Below, piece after piece: positions 28,901 through 37,280 of a stretch of DNA of 64,000 bases (position 1 is the first letter of the stretch; the number at the start of each line of letters is the position of its first letter). The stretch covers positions 74,005 to 138,004 of the forward strand of contig NZ_JOJM01000014.1 of assembly GCF_000720325.1 (NCBI RefSeq), read 5' to 3'. The DNA comes from Streptomyces sp. NRRL B-1347 (lineage in GTDB: Bacteria > Actinomycetota > Actinomycetes > Streptomycetales > Streptomycetaceae). The notes below the pieces were generated by a model. The model was not told where the DNA came from. It was given only the letters and a program-made list of their open reading frames with translations, and searched no databases. Position numbers and translations under genes: made by a program.

Positions 28901-29057
28901 CCTGGGCGCGGCCGCCGGTCTGCGGGGCACGCTGATCGCGGACGACCCCGACGTGGCCCCCGTAGTACGCGAAGTGCGGGCGCGGCTGTCCCCGGAGACG
29001 TACGAGAAGGCCTTCGAGCGGGGGCGGCGGGAGCCGACGGCGGCGCTCACGAGGTAG
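25998..29057 (+). CDS. AfsR/SARP-like regulator: HTH, BTAD, NB-ARC-type ATPase, TPR
   Basis: 1019 residues. Residues 1-90 form an OmpR-like winged helix (RFGILGPLDVR ... ALQSQVSRLRKRLG). A bacterial transcriptional activation domain follows to about 240 (RFERLARGGREAL ... YGQLMRALHADGRAAEALAVYEEARGVLARELG). An AAA/NB-ARC-like ATPase has Walker A GPGGAGKTRLAVEA near 276 and Walker B LLLVLDNCEHVVDEA. The C-terminal third looks like TPR repeats. This is the AfsR-type layout; such proteins activate secondary-metabolism or stress genes. It lies between rpmB and thiD, which I recall as adjacent in S. coelicolor, next to an FAD monooxygenase that may be its target. Confidence 0.87.
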   Translation: MRFGILGPLDVRTPKGDPVDPGGPRPRALLTLLLLDAGHAVPVERLTDGLYGERPPAGAANALQSQVSRLRKRLGVDIEAGTGGYRLAVDPDDVDAHRFERLARGGREALAAGDPARAAALLREALGLWRGQALADLPGTHAPGTRLEELRLAAVQDRIDADLGTGGGPGLVPELRELIADRPLSERLYGQLMRALHADGRAAEALAVYEEARGVLARELGTDPSADLAALHLELLRGAEPSRRAGVPAPLTPLVGRADELARVRGLLAESRLVTLTGPGGAGKTRLAVEAAREREGAADGVCFVELAPLADGSRVTYAVLGALGVRDGFHARGGDAVERLLAALEGRELLLVLDNCEHVVDEAARTVGLLLGACPGVRVLATSREALGITGEALCPVPPLAAAPAARLFLERATAVRPDFVPHARVDGAPREHPRAALVDSVCAALDGLPLAIELAAARLRTLTLDELAARLDDRFRLLSRGDRTKAPRHRTLHAVVEWSWELLDDEERELARRLTVFPAGATLDAVEAVCGVPYPEDPLASLAEKSFVEAVGGRYRMLETIRAYGARRLAEAGEEDALRAAHAAYFLRFAEQGAPRLHGGEQVAWLDRLAADHGNLEAALRHHVRTDPRAGLRLTAALSWYWRLRGLYGERAPLAAELLAAVGDDVPDGLAEEYALCLLNEVAGTGDDPAEPERLARADSVLTSLKGPLRLPFVIVLWSLAGGPRREVEGRVVAQIDAHPWGRALLDVGRGFQEQFAGRPDASEAAFTRALAGFRDTGDRWGIANCLDPLAMYADWRGERRRALALLDEGLVHVRELAAPEETADLLHRRATVLLHGGALEEAAEHFRLSGDLARTAGARDKVATSLRGLGDVARLRGEPTRARGHYEAALEACAANWFSVTETARILVGLGRAALAEARAEEAADWFEQARVLSLDGTDTGVGERAGVAEALAATAAGPEEAARLLGAAAGLRGTLIADDPDVAPVVREVRARLSPETYEKAFERGRREPTAALTR

Positions 29058-29110
29058 CCGCGCGCCGCCGGTCCGGTCCGTCCCGGCCAGCCCGGCCTCT
29101 GGCAGGCCCC

Positions 29111-29225
29111 CGTCGGCTCCAGCAAGCCCCTGCCGACTCCGGTAAGCCGCTGACAGTCGACGACAAGCCGCGGCCAGTCGACGGTAAGCCCCTGCCGGCC
29201 GACGGTAAGCCGCCGGTAAGCCGCT
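29111..29225. repeat. Degenerate 21-bp tandem repeat array
   Basis: AAGCC anchors recur at 29124, 29144, 29165, 29186, 29207 and 29218, so the period is 20-21 bp with a truncated last copy; a typical unit is CAGTCGACGGTAAGCCCCTG. It fills the gap between the BTAD regulator and the FAD monooxygenase and is in frame with the latter, where it would encode KPLPADG-like heptapeptides. No start codon with a ribosome-binding site precedes it, so it is treated as non-coding. Confidence 0.7.
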
Positions 29226-29242
29226 CCCCCGAAGCTCCTGCC

Positions 29243-30523
29243 ATGACGAACACAGCGCACTCCCCCGAGCCCCTCTCCCACCTCTCCGTGCTCGTCTCGG
29301 GCGCGAGCGTCGCGGGCCCCGCGCTCGCGCTCTGGCTGGCCCGCTACGGCGCCCGCGTCACCGTCGTGGAGAAGGCGCCCGCGCTGCGCGGGGGCGGCTT
29401 CGCGGTCGACTTCCGGGGCCATGTGCACCGCACCGTCCTGGAGCGCATGGGCATCTGGGACGAGGTGCGCCGCCACCAGACGCACATGGGCCGCCAGACG
29501 GTCGTCGACGCCGACGACAAGGAGAAGGTGGACCTGCCCGCGTTCCTGATGAGCGGCGACGTGGAGATCTTCCGCGGCGACCTCGCGAGGATCATGTACG
29601 AGCGGACCAAGGACCGCGTCGCGTACGTCTTCGGGGACTCCGTCGCGAGCCTCCGGGAGGACCCCGACGGCGTGGAGGTGACCTTCGAACGGGGCGCGCC
29701 GCGCCGCTTCGACCTCGTCGTCGGCGCGGACGGCCTGCACTCCCGCACCCGGCGCCTCGTCTTCGGCGAGGAGTCGCACCATCTGCGCCACCTCGGCTAC
29801 TACGCCGCGGGGTTCGACATGCCCAACGTGCTGGGCCTGCACCGCTCGTCGCGGATCTGCAGCGTGCCCGGCCGCATGGTCGACATCAGCAACTACGACG
29901 GCAGCGCGGAGCAGGGCGGCGCGTTCCTGCTGTTCCGGTCGGAGCAGCTCGCCTACGACCGGCACGACGTGGCGGCGCAGAAGGCGATCCTCGCCGAGAA
30001 GTTCGCGGACCTGCCCTGGAAGCACACGCGGCACGTCCTCGCGGCCCTGGAGGACGCCGACGAGCTGTACTTCGACGCGATCGCGCAGATCCACATCGAC
30101 CGGCTGTCCCAGGGGCGCGTCGTCCTCCTGGGGGACGCCGGGTACGGCGCGACGATGGGCGGCATGGGCACGGGGACGGCGCTGGTGTGCGCGTACGTCC
30201 TCGCGGGCGAGCTCGCGGCCGCGCGCGGGGACCACGCCACGGCCTTCGCGGCGTACGAGGCGGAGGTCCGCGACTACGCGAAGGGCTGCCAGAAGCTCGC
30301 GGGCAACGCGGGTCCTTTCCTCGCGCCGCCCACCGAGAGGAAGATCCGCAGCCGCGACCGGGCCTATCGGATGCTCAGCTCCCGCTTCCTGGCGGGCTTC
30401 TTCAAACGCCTCACGGAGAAGGCCGCCAACGCGATCGAGCTCAAGGAGTACCCCGTCGGCAAGGAAGCCCCCGGTTACGCCGGACCCATGGAGCCCGTGC
30501 CGTCCCGGAAGCGCCAGGCGTGA
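29243..30523 (+). CDS. FAD-dependent monooxygenase (PHBH/TetX-like)
   Basis: 426 residues from the ATG at 29243 ([36 protein letters not shown]). The GxGxxG-type FAD fold is changed to [11 protein letters not shown], as is common in this subfamily. DG-like segment [13 protein letters not shown] and the second FAD motif [25 protein letters not shown] are intact. Relatives hydroxylate aromatic compounds or inactivate tetracyclines and rifamycins; the substrate is unknown. The ribosome-binding site is poor. It follows the BTAD regulator after 185 bp containing the 21-bp repeats, and its 3' end overlaps convergent thiD by 49 bp. Confidence 0.87.
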   Translation: MTNTAHSPEPLSHLSVLVSGASVAGPALALWLARYGARVTVVEKAPALRGGGFAVDFRGHVHRTVLERMGIWDEVRRHQTHMGRQTVVDADDKEKVDLPAFLMSGDVEIFRGDLARIMYERTKDRVAYVFGDSVASLREDPDGVEVTFERGAPRRFDLVVGADGLHSRTRRLVFGEESHHLRHLGYYAAGFDMPNVLGLHRSSRICSVPGRMVDISNYDGSAEQGGAFLLFRSEQLAYDRHDVAAQKAILAEKFADLPWKHTRHVLAALEDADELYFDAIAQIHIDRLSQGRVVLLGDAGYGATMGGMGTGTALVCAYVLAGELAAARGDHATAFAAYEAEVRDYAKGCQKLAGNAGPFLAPPTERKIRSRDRAYRMLSSRFLAGFFKRLTEKAANAIELKEYPVGKEAPGYAGPMEPVPSRKRQA

Positions 30524-31365
30524 TCGACGGGGCCGATCCCGCCGCCGAGCGCGTACCCGGCGGCGATCGCCCCGGTGACGTACTCCTTGGCGGCCCGCGC
30601 GGCCTCGGGCACGGTCCGGCCCTTCGCCAGCTGGGCGGCGATCGCGCTGGCGAGGGTGCAGCCGGTGCCGTGCGTGTGCCGGTTGCTGTGCCGCGCGGAG
30701 CGCAGCCAGTGCTCTTCGGAGCCGTCGGTGAGCAGGTCCACGGCCTCCTGGCCGCCGGGCAGATGGCCGCCCTTGACGACGACCCAGCGCGGTCCGTACG
30801 CGAGGAGGGCCGCGGCGGCGCGCCGCATCCCGTCCTCCGACTCGACGCGCAGGCCGGTGAGTTGCGCGACCTCGTCCAGGTTCGGCGTGGCCACCGTGGC
30901 GACGGGGAGCAGCTTGGTGCGGACGGAGTCGAGGGCGGAGGCGGCGAGCAGCGCGTCGCCGTGCTTGGAGACGCCTACGGGGTCGACGACGGCCGGGGCG
31001 TCGGTGCCCGCGAGCAACTCCGCGACCGCCTCGACCAGTTCGGCCGAGGCCAGCATGCCGGTCTTCACGGCCTGGACGCCGATGTCGTCGACGACGCTGC
31101 GGTACTGGGCGCGCACCGCCTCCACCGGCAGCTCCCAGGCGCCCTGCACGCCCAGGGAGTTCTGCGCGGTCACGGCGGTGAGGACGCTCATGCCGTGGGT
31201 GCCGAGCGCGAGCATGGTCTTCAGGTCGGCCTGGATCCCGGCCCCGCCGCCGGAGTCGGAGCCCGCGACGGTCAGCACCCGGGGCGGCGCGGCGCGCGAC
31301 GCCGTCAGCGGCTCCCCCGGCGGCTCCACCCGCGGTTCCCCCGGCGGCTCTCCGAACGGCTCCAT
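30475..31365 (-). CDS. thiD: Hydroxymethylpyrimidine (phosphate) kinase
   Basis: 296 residues from the ATG at 31365, which shares one base with the thiL stop (TGATG). The ribokinase-like fold shows [37 protein letters not shown], and the anion-hole motif [13 protein letters not shown]. It phosphorylates HMP and HMP-P in thiamine synthesis. The Pro/Glu-rich first 25 residues are variable. Translation is coupled to thiL. The tail overlaps the FAD monooxygenase on the other strand. Confidence 0.94.
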   Translation of the reverse strand: MEPFGEPPGEPRVEPPGEPLTASRAAPPRVLTVAGSDSGGGAGIQADLKTMLALGTHGMSVLTAVTAQNSLGVQGAWELPVEAVRAQYRSVVDDIGVQAVKTGMLASAELVEAVAELLAGTDAPAVVDPVGVSKHGDALLAASALDSVRTKLLPVATVATPNLDEVAQLTGLRVESEDGMRRAAAALLAYGPRWVVVKGGHLPGGQEAVDLLTDGSEEHWLRSARHSNRHTHGTGCTLASAIAAQLAKGRTVPEAARAAKEYVTGAIAAGYALGGGIGPVDHAWRFRDGTGSMGPA

Positions 31366-32333
31366 CAGTCGTGGCCCCCGTTGTCCCCGAAGTGGTCCCA
31401 GCCCTTGCTGGTCCACGGCGCGCCGTCCACGGTCACCTGCGGCATCGCTGAGGGGTTCAGGACCTCACCGATGACCTTCCAGCGCGCGGGCAGCTTCACG
31501 TCGGAGGGGAACGTGGCGACGATCGCGTGGTCCTCGCCGCCGTTGAGCACCCATTGGAGCGGGTCGATGCCGACCGCCTGGGCGATGTCGTTCATCTGGG
31601 AGGGCACGTCCACGTCGCCGGAGCGAACGTCGATGCGCACCTTGCTGGCCTCCGCGATGTGGCCGAGGTCGGCGATCAGACCGTCGCTGACGTCGGTCAT
31701 GGCGGTGGCGCCGAGCCCGGCGGCCGCGGGACCCGCGTGGTACGGCGGTTCGGGCCTGCGGTGGGCCTCCACGAAGGCGCGCGGCGAGCGGAAGCCCCGG
31801 GAGAGCACCGCGTGGCCCGCGGCGGACCAGCCGAGCCAGCCCGTGACGGCGACGGCGTCGCCGGGCTGCGCGCCCGCGCGCGTGACGGGCTCGTGGTTGC
31901 GCAGGTCGCCGAGCGCGGTGATCGAGACGGTGATGGTGTCGCCGCGCACGACGTCGCCGCCGACCACGGCGGCGCCCGCCACCTGGCACTCGTCGCGCAG
32001 CCCGTCCATGAGCTCGGTGGGCCAGCTCGCGGGGAGTTCGGCGGGGACGACGAGGCCGAGCAGGATCGCGGTCGGCACGGCGCCCATGGCCGCGATGTCC
32101 GCGAGGTTCTGGGCGGCGGCCTTGCGGCCCACGTCGTAGGCCGTGGACCAGTCGCGGCGGAAGTGCCGGCCTTCGAGGAGGATGTCGGTGCTCGCCACGA
32201 CCCTGCGGTCCGGGGCGGCCACGACCGCGGCGTCGTCGCCGGGGCCGAGGCGTACGGCCGGAGTGGAGGTGAGCCGCGAGGTGAGCTCCTTGATGAGCCC
32301 GAACTCCCCCAACTCGCCGACGGTGCCCTTCAT
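31365..32333 (-). CDS. thiL: Thiamine-monophosphate kinase
   Basis: 322 residues from the ATG at 32333 ([21 protein letters not shown]), with AAGGAG upstream; the frame is open to 32510 but unconserved. The AIR-synthase-like fold has [27 protein letters not shown], and GDDVVRG-type metal sites ([11 protein letters not shown]). [19 protein letters not shown] and VLNGGEDHA complete it. It makes thiamine diphosphate from the monophosphate. First gene of a thiL-thiD operon, divergent from the Lrp-like gene. No TPP riboswitch was recognised in the 206-bp leader. Confidence 0.95.
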   Translation of the reverse strand: MKGTVGELGEFGLIKELTSRLTSTPAVRLGPGDDAAVVAAPDRRVVASTDILLEGRHFRRDWSTAYDVGRKAAAQNLADIAAMGAVPTAILLGLVVPAELPASWPTELMDGLRDECQVAGAAVVGGDVVRGDTITVSITALGDLRNHEPVTRAGAQPGDAVAVTGWLGWSAAGHAVLSRGFRSPRAFVEAHRRPEPPYHAGPAAAGLGATAMTDVSDGLIADLGHIAEASKVRIDVRSGDVDVPSQMNDIAQAVGIDPLQWVLNGGEDHAIVATFPSDVKLPARWKVIGEVLNPSAMPQVTVDGAPWTSKGWDHFGDNGGHD

Positions 32334-32539
32334 GCGCGTGCTGCTCCTTCTGCCGCGGTCCGCTTGCGGTCGCGAGCCGTCCCTGTCGTCGGTACGGTCG
32401 ACGTGACCGTCAACCTCTGTTGTCCGTCCGCCGTGATGTGCGCGGCGCGGCTCCCCCGGGTCTCCCCGTGACGAGCGGCGACGCGGTACCGTGGCGTCCC
32501 TTCTCCCCACATGATCCTCGTGGCCGCCCTGGAGGTTCC

Positions 32540-32773
32540 GTGGTACAGGCGTACATCCTGATCCAGACCGAGGTCGGCAAGGCGTCGACCGTCGCCGAGC
32601 TGATCGGCAAGATCCCGGGAGTGATCCAGGCCGAGGACGTGACCGGTCCCTACGATGTCATCGTGCGCGCCCAGGCGGACACGGTGGACGAACTCGGCCG
32701 CATGGTGGTCGCCAAGGTCCAGCAAGTGGACGGCATCACCCGCACCCTGACCTGCCCCGTAGTGCACTTGTAG
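32540..32773 (+). CDS. Stand-alone Lrp/AsnC ligand-binding (RAM) domain protein
   Basis: 77 residues from the GTG at 32540, with GGAGG 5 bp upstream. It consists only of the dimeric alpha-beta ligand-binding domain of Lrp/AsnC regulators (VQAYILIQTEVGKASTVAELI ... DVTGPYDVIVRAQADTVDELGRMVV ... VDGITRTLTCPVVHL); the helix-turn-helix is absent. Such stand-alone proteins bind amino acids and may form octamers or hetero-oligomers with full-length Lrp proteins. The lipoprotein gene follows after 20 bp. Confidence 0.9.
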   Translation: MVQAYILIQTEVGKASTVAELIGKIPGVIQAEDVTGPYDVIVRAQADTVDELGRMVVAKVQQVDGITRTLTCPVVHL

Positions 32774-32793
32774 CCCCCGTCTACCCTTGGCCG

Positions 32794-33279
32794 GTGAACG
32801 TTTCCCGCCGGCTCCGCTCCCCGATCGGGCTGCCCGCCCTCGCACTGCTGATCGCATGCGCGGGCTGCTCCTCAACGGACGACAGGAGGACGGTCGCGGT
32901 TCCCTCGCCGGGCACCGGCGTCACCGAGCTGTGCCGGAACCTGGCCGAGCGACTGCCGCGCGAGGTGAACGGTCTCGGACGGCGTGACCCGAAACCCGCG
33001 TCGCCGCTCACCGCGGGGTGGGGGGACCCGGCGATCATACTGCGCTGCGGCGTGGCGCGACCGGCGAAGATGAACGACCCCGAAGCCGACGGCGTGACCG
33101 TGAACGGCGTGGGCTGGCTGCTGGAGAAGCGGACGGACGGCTCGTTCCGCTTCACCACGACGCTGCGCAAGGCCTACGTCGAGGTGAGCATCCCCGAGCA
33201 GCGGACGGGGGACGGCGTGGGCCCGCTCACGGACTTCGCCGCCCCCGTCAAGAAGACGATCCCCGAGGGAATCGCGTAA
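32794..33279 (+). CDS. DUF3515 lipoprotein
   Basis: 161 residues; GTG start. The signal peptide has basic residues, a hydrophobic core and lipobox LIAC with Cys22 as the likely lipidation site (a second Cys lies at 25). The mature part matches actinobacterial DUF3515 proteins (ELCRNLAERLPREVNG ... AGWGDPAIILRCGV ... VNGVGWLLEK). Function unknown. It sits next to ddl, as in other actinobacteria, which hints at an envelope role. It is probably co-transcribed with the RAM-domain gene. Confidence 0.85.
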   Translation: MNVSRRLRSPIGLPALALLIACAGCSSTDDRRTVAVPSPGTGVTELCRNLAERLPREVNGLGRRDPKPASPLTAGWGDPAIILRCGVARPAKMNDPEADGVTVNGVGWLLEKRTDGSFRFTTTLRKAYVEVSIPEQRTGDGVGPLTDFAAPVKKTIPEGIA

Positions 33280-33289
33280 CGATACAGGA

Positions 33290-33306
33290 GCGCCCCGAAG
33301 GGGCGC
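33290..33306. repeat. Dispersed hairpin element, copy 2 (GCGCCCCGAAGGGGCGC)
   Basis: Exact 17-mer palindrome with a GAA loop, 10 bp after the DUF3515 stop and before the convergent ddl stop. It may act as the terminator for both. Sequence GGGGAACTGCGCGACCAGCC follows, a motif I recognise from many Streptomyces intergenic regions. Confidence 0.7.
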
Positions 33307-33377
33307 GGGGAACTGCGCGACCAGCCACAAACGGCCCGCAGTCGCCCCGAGAGGCAAACCGCCCCCCACGCCGCGCG

Positions 33378-34523
33378 CTAGCGCAGCCCTGTGGAGCGCC
33401 GCAGCGCCGCCTGGATCAAACGGTCCACGAGCTCCTCGTAGGAGACGCCGCTCTTCTCCCACATCTGCGGGTACATGGAGATCGGCGTGAAGCCGGGCAT
33501 CGTGTTGATCTCGTTGATCACGAACCGGCCGTCGTCGGTGAGGAAGAAGTCGGCGCGCACCAGGCCCTCGCAGGAGGTGGCCTCGAAGGCCTCGACCGCG
33601 AGCCGCTGGACCTCGGCGGTCTCCTCGGGCGTCAGCGGGGCGGGCACGATGCCGGGCGTCGAGTCGATGTACTTCGCCTCGAAGTCGTAGTAGTCGTGCG
33701 CCTGCACCGGCGGGATCTCGGCGGGGACGCTGGCCCGCGGGCCGTCCTCGAACTCCAGGACGCCGCACTCGATCTCGCGGCCGCGGAGCAGCGCCTCCAC
33801 GATGATCTTCGGGTCGTGGCGCTGGGCCTCCGCGATCGCCTCGTCGAGACCTTCGAAGGAGTCGACCTTGGTGATGCCGATCGAGGACCCCGCGCGCGCG
33901 GGCTTGATGAACAGGGGCCAGCCGTGCTCGCCCGCGAACTCCGCGATCCGCGCCCGTGCGCCCTTCTCGTCGCTCTCCCACTCGCGCGGCCGGACCACCA
34001 GGTACGGGCCGACGGGGAGGCCGAAGGAGGTGAAGACGCGCTTCATGTACTCCTTGTCCTGGCCGACGGCGGAGGCGAGCACGCCCGCGCCCACGTACGG
34101 CACGCCGGACAGTTCGAGGAGGCCCTGGAGGGTGCCGTCCTCGCCGTACGGGCCGTGCAGCACCGGGAAGACCACGTCGACCTCGCCGAGCGCCTTGGGC
34201 ACCGCGCCGGGCTCGCTGTAGACGACCTCGCGGTTGCCCGGGTCGACGGGCAGGACGACGCCGCCGTCGGCGGACTCGGCGAGCTCGGTGACGTTCGGGA
34301 CCTTGCGGTCGGCGATGGCCATCCGGTCGGGGTCGTCCGCGGTCAGCGCCCAGCGCCCGTCCGTCGTGATGCCGATCGGCAGCACGTCGTACTTGGTCCG
34401 GTCGATGGCACGCAGTACGGCACCGGCGGTGACGACGGAGATGCCGTGCTCCGAGCTGCGGCCGCCGAACACGACGGCCACACGCGGCTTGCGGGGGCTC
34501 TGGGGGAGGTTCTCGCTGCTCAT
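33378..34523 (-). CDS. ddl: D-alanine--D-alanine ligase
   Basis: 381 residues from the ATG at 34523. ATP-grasp ligase: VAVVFGGRSSEHGISVVTA, PVLHGPYGEDGTLQGLLE, PLFIKPARAGSSIGITKV, the omega-loop segment YYDFEAKYIDSTPG, and metal ligands in NEINTMPGFTPISMYPQMW. The KY of the omega-loop indicates D-Ala-D-Ala rather than VanA-type D-Ala-D-Lac activity. It makes the dipeptide for peptidoglycan. Third gene of plsC-gpsA-ddl, 82 bp after gpsA. Confidence 0.96.
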   Translation of the reverse strand: MSSENLPQSPRKPRVAVVFGGRSSEHGISVVTAGAVLRAIDRTKYDVLPIGITTDGRWALTADDPDRMAIADRKVPNVTELAESADGGVVLPVDPGNREVVYSEPGAVPKALGEVDVVFPVLHGPYGEDGTLQGLLELSGVPYVGAGVLASAVGQDKEYMKRVFTSFGLPVGPYLVVRPREWESDEKGARARIAEFAGEHGWPLFIKPARAGSSIGITKVDSFEGLDEAIAEAQRHDPKIIVEALLRGREIECGVLEFEDGPRASVPAEIPPVQAHDYYDFEAKYIDSTPGIVPAPLTPEETAEVQRLAVEAFEATSCEGLVRADFFLTDDGRFVINEINTMPGFTPISMYPQMWEKSGVSYEELVDRLIQAALRRSTGLR

Positions 34524-34605
34524 ATCGCGTTGAGCGTACCCGCTGGCCCCAGCGGAGTCAGTGTGCCGCCGGTGAGCTGCGGGTCAGCGGGGCGGGCCGG
34601 GTGCC

Positions 34606-35616
34606 TCAGTGGCGCTCCGACTTCGCGCTGCGCGCCATCAGCTCCTTGAGGGCGACCATCGGCGGCGTGCCCTCGTGCACGATGCCCACGACGGTCTCCG
34701 TGATGGGCATGTCGATGCCGTGCCTGCGGGCCAGGTCGAGCACGGACTCGCAGGACTTGACGCCCTCGGCGGTCTGCTTGGTGACCGCGATGGTCTCCTC
34801 CAGGGTCATGCCCTTGCCGAGGTTGGTGCCGAAGGTGTGGTTGCGCGACAGCGGCGAGGAGCAGGTGGCGACCAGGTCGCCGAGGCCCGCGAGCCCGGCG
34901 AAGGTCAGTGGGTCGGCGCCCATCGCGACGCCGAGCCGGGTGGTCTCGGCGAGGCCGCGCGTGATGAGCGAGCCCTTGGTGTTGTCGCCGAGCCCCATGC
35001 CGTCGGCGATGCCCACGGCGAGGCCGATGACGTTCTTCACGGCGCCGCCGAGCTCGCAGCCGACCACGTCGGTGTTCGTGTACGGCCGGAAGTACGGGGT
35101 GTGGCAGGCGGCCTGGAGCCGCTGGGCCACGGCTTCGTCGCGGCATGCGACGACGGACGCGGCGGGCTGCCGGGCGGCGATCTCCCGGGCGAGGTTGGGC
35201 CCGGTGACGACCGCGACGCGCTCGGCGGCGGCCTTGGTGACGTCCTCGATGACCTCGCTCATCCGCATGGCGGAGCCGAGTTCGACGCCCTTCATCAGGG
35301 AGACGAGGACGGTGTCGGGCGCGAGCAGCGGCGCCCAGGCGGCGAGGTTGGCGCGCAGCGTCTGCGAGGGCACCGCGAGCACCGTGAAGTCGGCGCCGTC
35401 GGCGGCCTCCGCGGGGTCGGTGGTGGCGCGCAGGTTCCGCGGCAGTTCGACGCCGGGGAGGTAGTCCGGGTTCGTACGGGTGGAGTTGACCGCGTCGGCG
35501 AGTGAGGCGCGGCGGCCCCACAGCGTGACGTCGCAGCCCGCGTCGGCGAGGACCATGCCGAAGGCCGTCCCCCACGAGCCGGTGCCGAAGACGGCGGCCT
35601 TCAGGGATCGGGTCAC
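34606..35616 (-). CDS. gpsA: Glycerol-3-phosphate dehydrogenase [NAD(P)+]
   Basis: 336 residues from the GTG at 35616, overlapping the plsC stop as GTGA. The N-terminal nucleotide-binding motif is FGTGSWGTAFG, the catalytic lysine lies in GGAVKNVIGLAVGIADG, and DNTKGSLITRGLAE is conserved. It makes sn-glycerol-3-phosphate for phospholipids, which fits the adjacent acyltransferase. Confidence 0.97.
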   Translation of the reverse strand: MTRSLKAAVFGTGSWGTAFGMVLADAGCDVTLWGRRASLADAVNSTRTNPDYLPGVELPRNLRATTDPAEAADGADFTVLAVPSQTLRANLAAWAPLLAPDTVLVSLMKGVELGSAMRMSEVIEDVTKAAAERVAVVTGPNLAREIAARQPAASVVACRDEAVAQRLQAACHTPYFRPYTNTDVVGCELGGAVKNVIGLAVGIADGMGLGDNTKGSLITRGLAETTRLGVAMGADPLTFAGLAGLGDLVATCSSPLSRNHTFGTNLGKGMTLEETIAVTKQTAEGVKSCESVLDLARRHGIDMPITETVVGIVHEGTPPMVALKELMARSAKSERH

Positions 35617-36422
35617 TTGCTCTCCTCCGCGCTGCCCTGCTGTGAACTGCCCTGCTCCGTAAGGCCGCTGGGGCCCTGCGCCGCGTCGGCCTCCCGGGCC
35701 TTGCGGCGCTGCGCGATCCGGGCCTCGCGCGGGTCGTAACGCTTCTGCGGGGCCTTCTCGCCGCGCAGTTCCTCAAGGAGCGCGGTGATGTCCGCCATGA
35801 TGGCCTCCGTGGCGTCCTTCAGGAGCTCGGGGGTCATCTCCTTGTCGTAGAAGCGCTCCAGGTCGACCGGCTCGCCGACCAGGACCCGGTGCGTCTTGCG
35901 CGGCAGCAGCTGAGGCTTCTTCGCGTACGGCGGCAGGACGTGGTTGGCGCCCCACTGGGCGATGGGGACGACCGGGCGCTTCGTCTGCAGGGCCACGCGC
36001 GCGACGCCCGTCTTGCCCGTCATGGGCCACAGGTCCGGGTCGCGGGTGAGGGTGCCCTCGGGGTAGAAGGCGACGCATTCGCCGCGCTCGACGGCGTCGA
36101 TCGCGGCCCGGAAAGCGCTGAGCGCGTTGGTGGTCTCGCGGTAGACCGGGATCTGCCCCGTGCCGCGCATGACCGCCCCGACGAACCCCTTCTTGAAGAG
36201 GCCGTGCTTGGCGAGGAAACGCGGGACCCGCCCGGTGTTGTACTGAAAGTGGGCGTAGACCAACGGGTCCAGATGTGAATTGTGGTTCACGGCGGTGATA
36301 AAACCGCCGTCGGCCGGGATGTTCTGCATTCCCCGCCAGTCCCGCTTGAACAGAACCAGCAGCGGCGGTTTACAGATCACGGCCGCCAGGCGGTACCAGA
36401 AGCCGATTCTGCGGCGGGACAC
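35613..36422 (-). CDS. plsC: 1-acyl-sn-glycerol-3-phosphate acyltransferase (PlsC-like)
   Basis: 269 residues from the GTG at 36422 (VSRRRIGFWYRLAAV), with GGAAGG 7 bp upstream; an ATG at 36440 is an alternative. The HX4D motif reads NHNSHLD, followed by GTGQIPVYRE and FYPEGTLTRD. It acylates lysophosphatidate at the membrane. The C-terminal 50 residues are charged and then Ser/Gln-rich. Start of the plsC-gpsA-ddl operon, divergent from cofC. Confidence 0.93.
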   Translation of the reverse strand: MSRRRIGFWYRLAAVICKPPLLVLFKRDWRGMQNIPADGGFITAVNHNSHLDPLVYAHFQYNTGRVPRFLAKHGLFKKGFVGAVMRGTGQIPVYRETTNALSAFRAAIDAVERGECVAFYPEGTLTRDPDLWPMTGKTGVARVALQTKRPVVPIAQWGANHVLPPYAKKPQLLPRKTHRVLVGEPVDLERFYDKEMTPELLKDATEAIMADITALLEELRGEKAPQKRYDPREARIAQRRKAREADAAQGPSGLTEQGSSQQGSAEESK

Positions 36423-36630
36423 TCGGACACCTTCCTCCATGAGCCTGGTCGGCCGCACAAGTGTCGCTCCAGGCTGCCGTCCTGTCGAGAACACCGTACG
36501 CCCACCCGTCCGCGGCCACCGCCTCCGCGCCGCCGCGGCACCGCGCTGACCGGCCATTTCGTGGACCCCGGTCCCTGGTGCCGCGCTTTCGGCAGGCCAC
36601 AATGGGCCCGACGCGAAGGACGGAGCGCCC

Positions 36631-37266
36631 GTGCACTGGACCCTGGTGATACCGCTCAAACCCCTGGCGCGGGCCAAGAGCAGACTCACTCCCGCCGCGG
36701 GCGAGGGGCTGCGGCCCGCGCTCGCGCTCGCCTTCGCCAAGGACACGGTGACGGCCGCGCTCGCCAGTGCCGCGGTAAGGGATGTGGTGGTCGTCACTGA
36801 TGACGTCCGGGCGGGCCGCGAACTGGCCGCGCTCGGCGCCCGCATCGCCCCCGACACCCCGGGAAAGGGCCTCAACGCCGCCCTCGAACACGGTACGGCG
36901 GTGGCCCGCGCGGCCCGGCCCGAAGCGCCCGTGGCGGCCCTGAACGCGGATCTGCCCGCCCTGCGCCCCGCCGAATTGACCCGCGCCCTCGACCGCGCCG
37001 CCGCATTTCCCCGCGCGTTTGTCCCCGATGCCGCGGGAATCGGCACGACGCTCCTGTCCGGATCCCCCGGAACGGAATTGCGGCCCCTTTTCGGCCCGGA
37101 TTCCCGGGCCCGGCACACGGCGTCGGGGGCCGCGGAACTGGCGCTCGCCGACGTGGCTTCCCTGCGCCAGGACGTGGACACCGGCGGCGATCTGCGGGCC
37201 GCGCTCGCCCTCGGCGTGGGCCCGCACACGGCCGCGGCGGCGGCCGGGCTGCTCATCCCGGACTGA
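36631..37266 (+). CDS. cofC: 2-phospholactate/phosphoenolpyruvate guanylyltransferase (F420 biosynthesis)
   Basis: 211 residues; GTG start. The MobA-like nucleotidyltransferase fold begins WTLVIPLKPLARAKSRLTP, with LNADLPALRPAEL as the metal-binding region and a C-terminal SLRQDVDTGGDLRAAL. CofC/FbiD makes the GDP-activated precursor of coenzyme F420, using phosphoenolpyruvate in actinobacteria. No other fbi genes adjoin. The next small gene starts 14 bp after its stop. Confidence 0.92.
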   Translation: MHWTLVIPLKPLARAKSRLTPAAGEGLRPALALAFAKDTVTAALASAAVRDVVVVTDDVRAGRELAALGARIAPDTPGKGLNAALEHGTAVARAARPEAPVAALNADLPALRPAELTRALDRAAAFPRAFVPDAAGIGTTLLSGSPGTELRPLFGPDSRARHTASGAAELALADVASLRQDVDTGGDLRAALALGVGPHTAAAAAGLLIPD

Positions 37267-37280
37267 GTACGCTTCTGCTC

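Noticed and set aside
29111..29225. CRISPR array or N-terminal extension of the FAD monooxygenase
   Set aside because: Units are contiguous with no unique spacers and no cas genes; no start codon with a ribosome-binding site precedes the in-frame repeats.
25998..30523. Secondary-metabolite gene cluster
   Set aside because: Only a regulator and one monooxygenase are present; no synthase or transporter adjoins.
32334..32539. TPP riboswitch upstream of thiL
   Set aside because: No thi-box-like conserved segments were recognised, and thiL-thiD operons of this type are not usually TPP-controlled.
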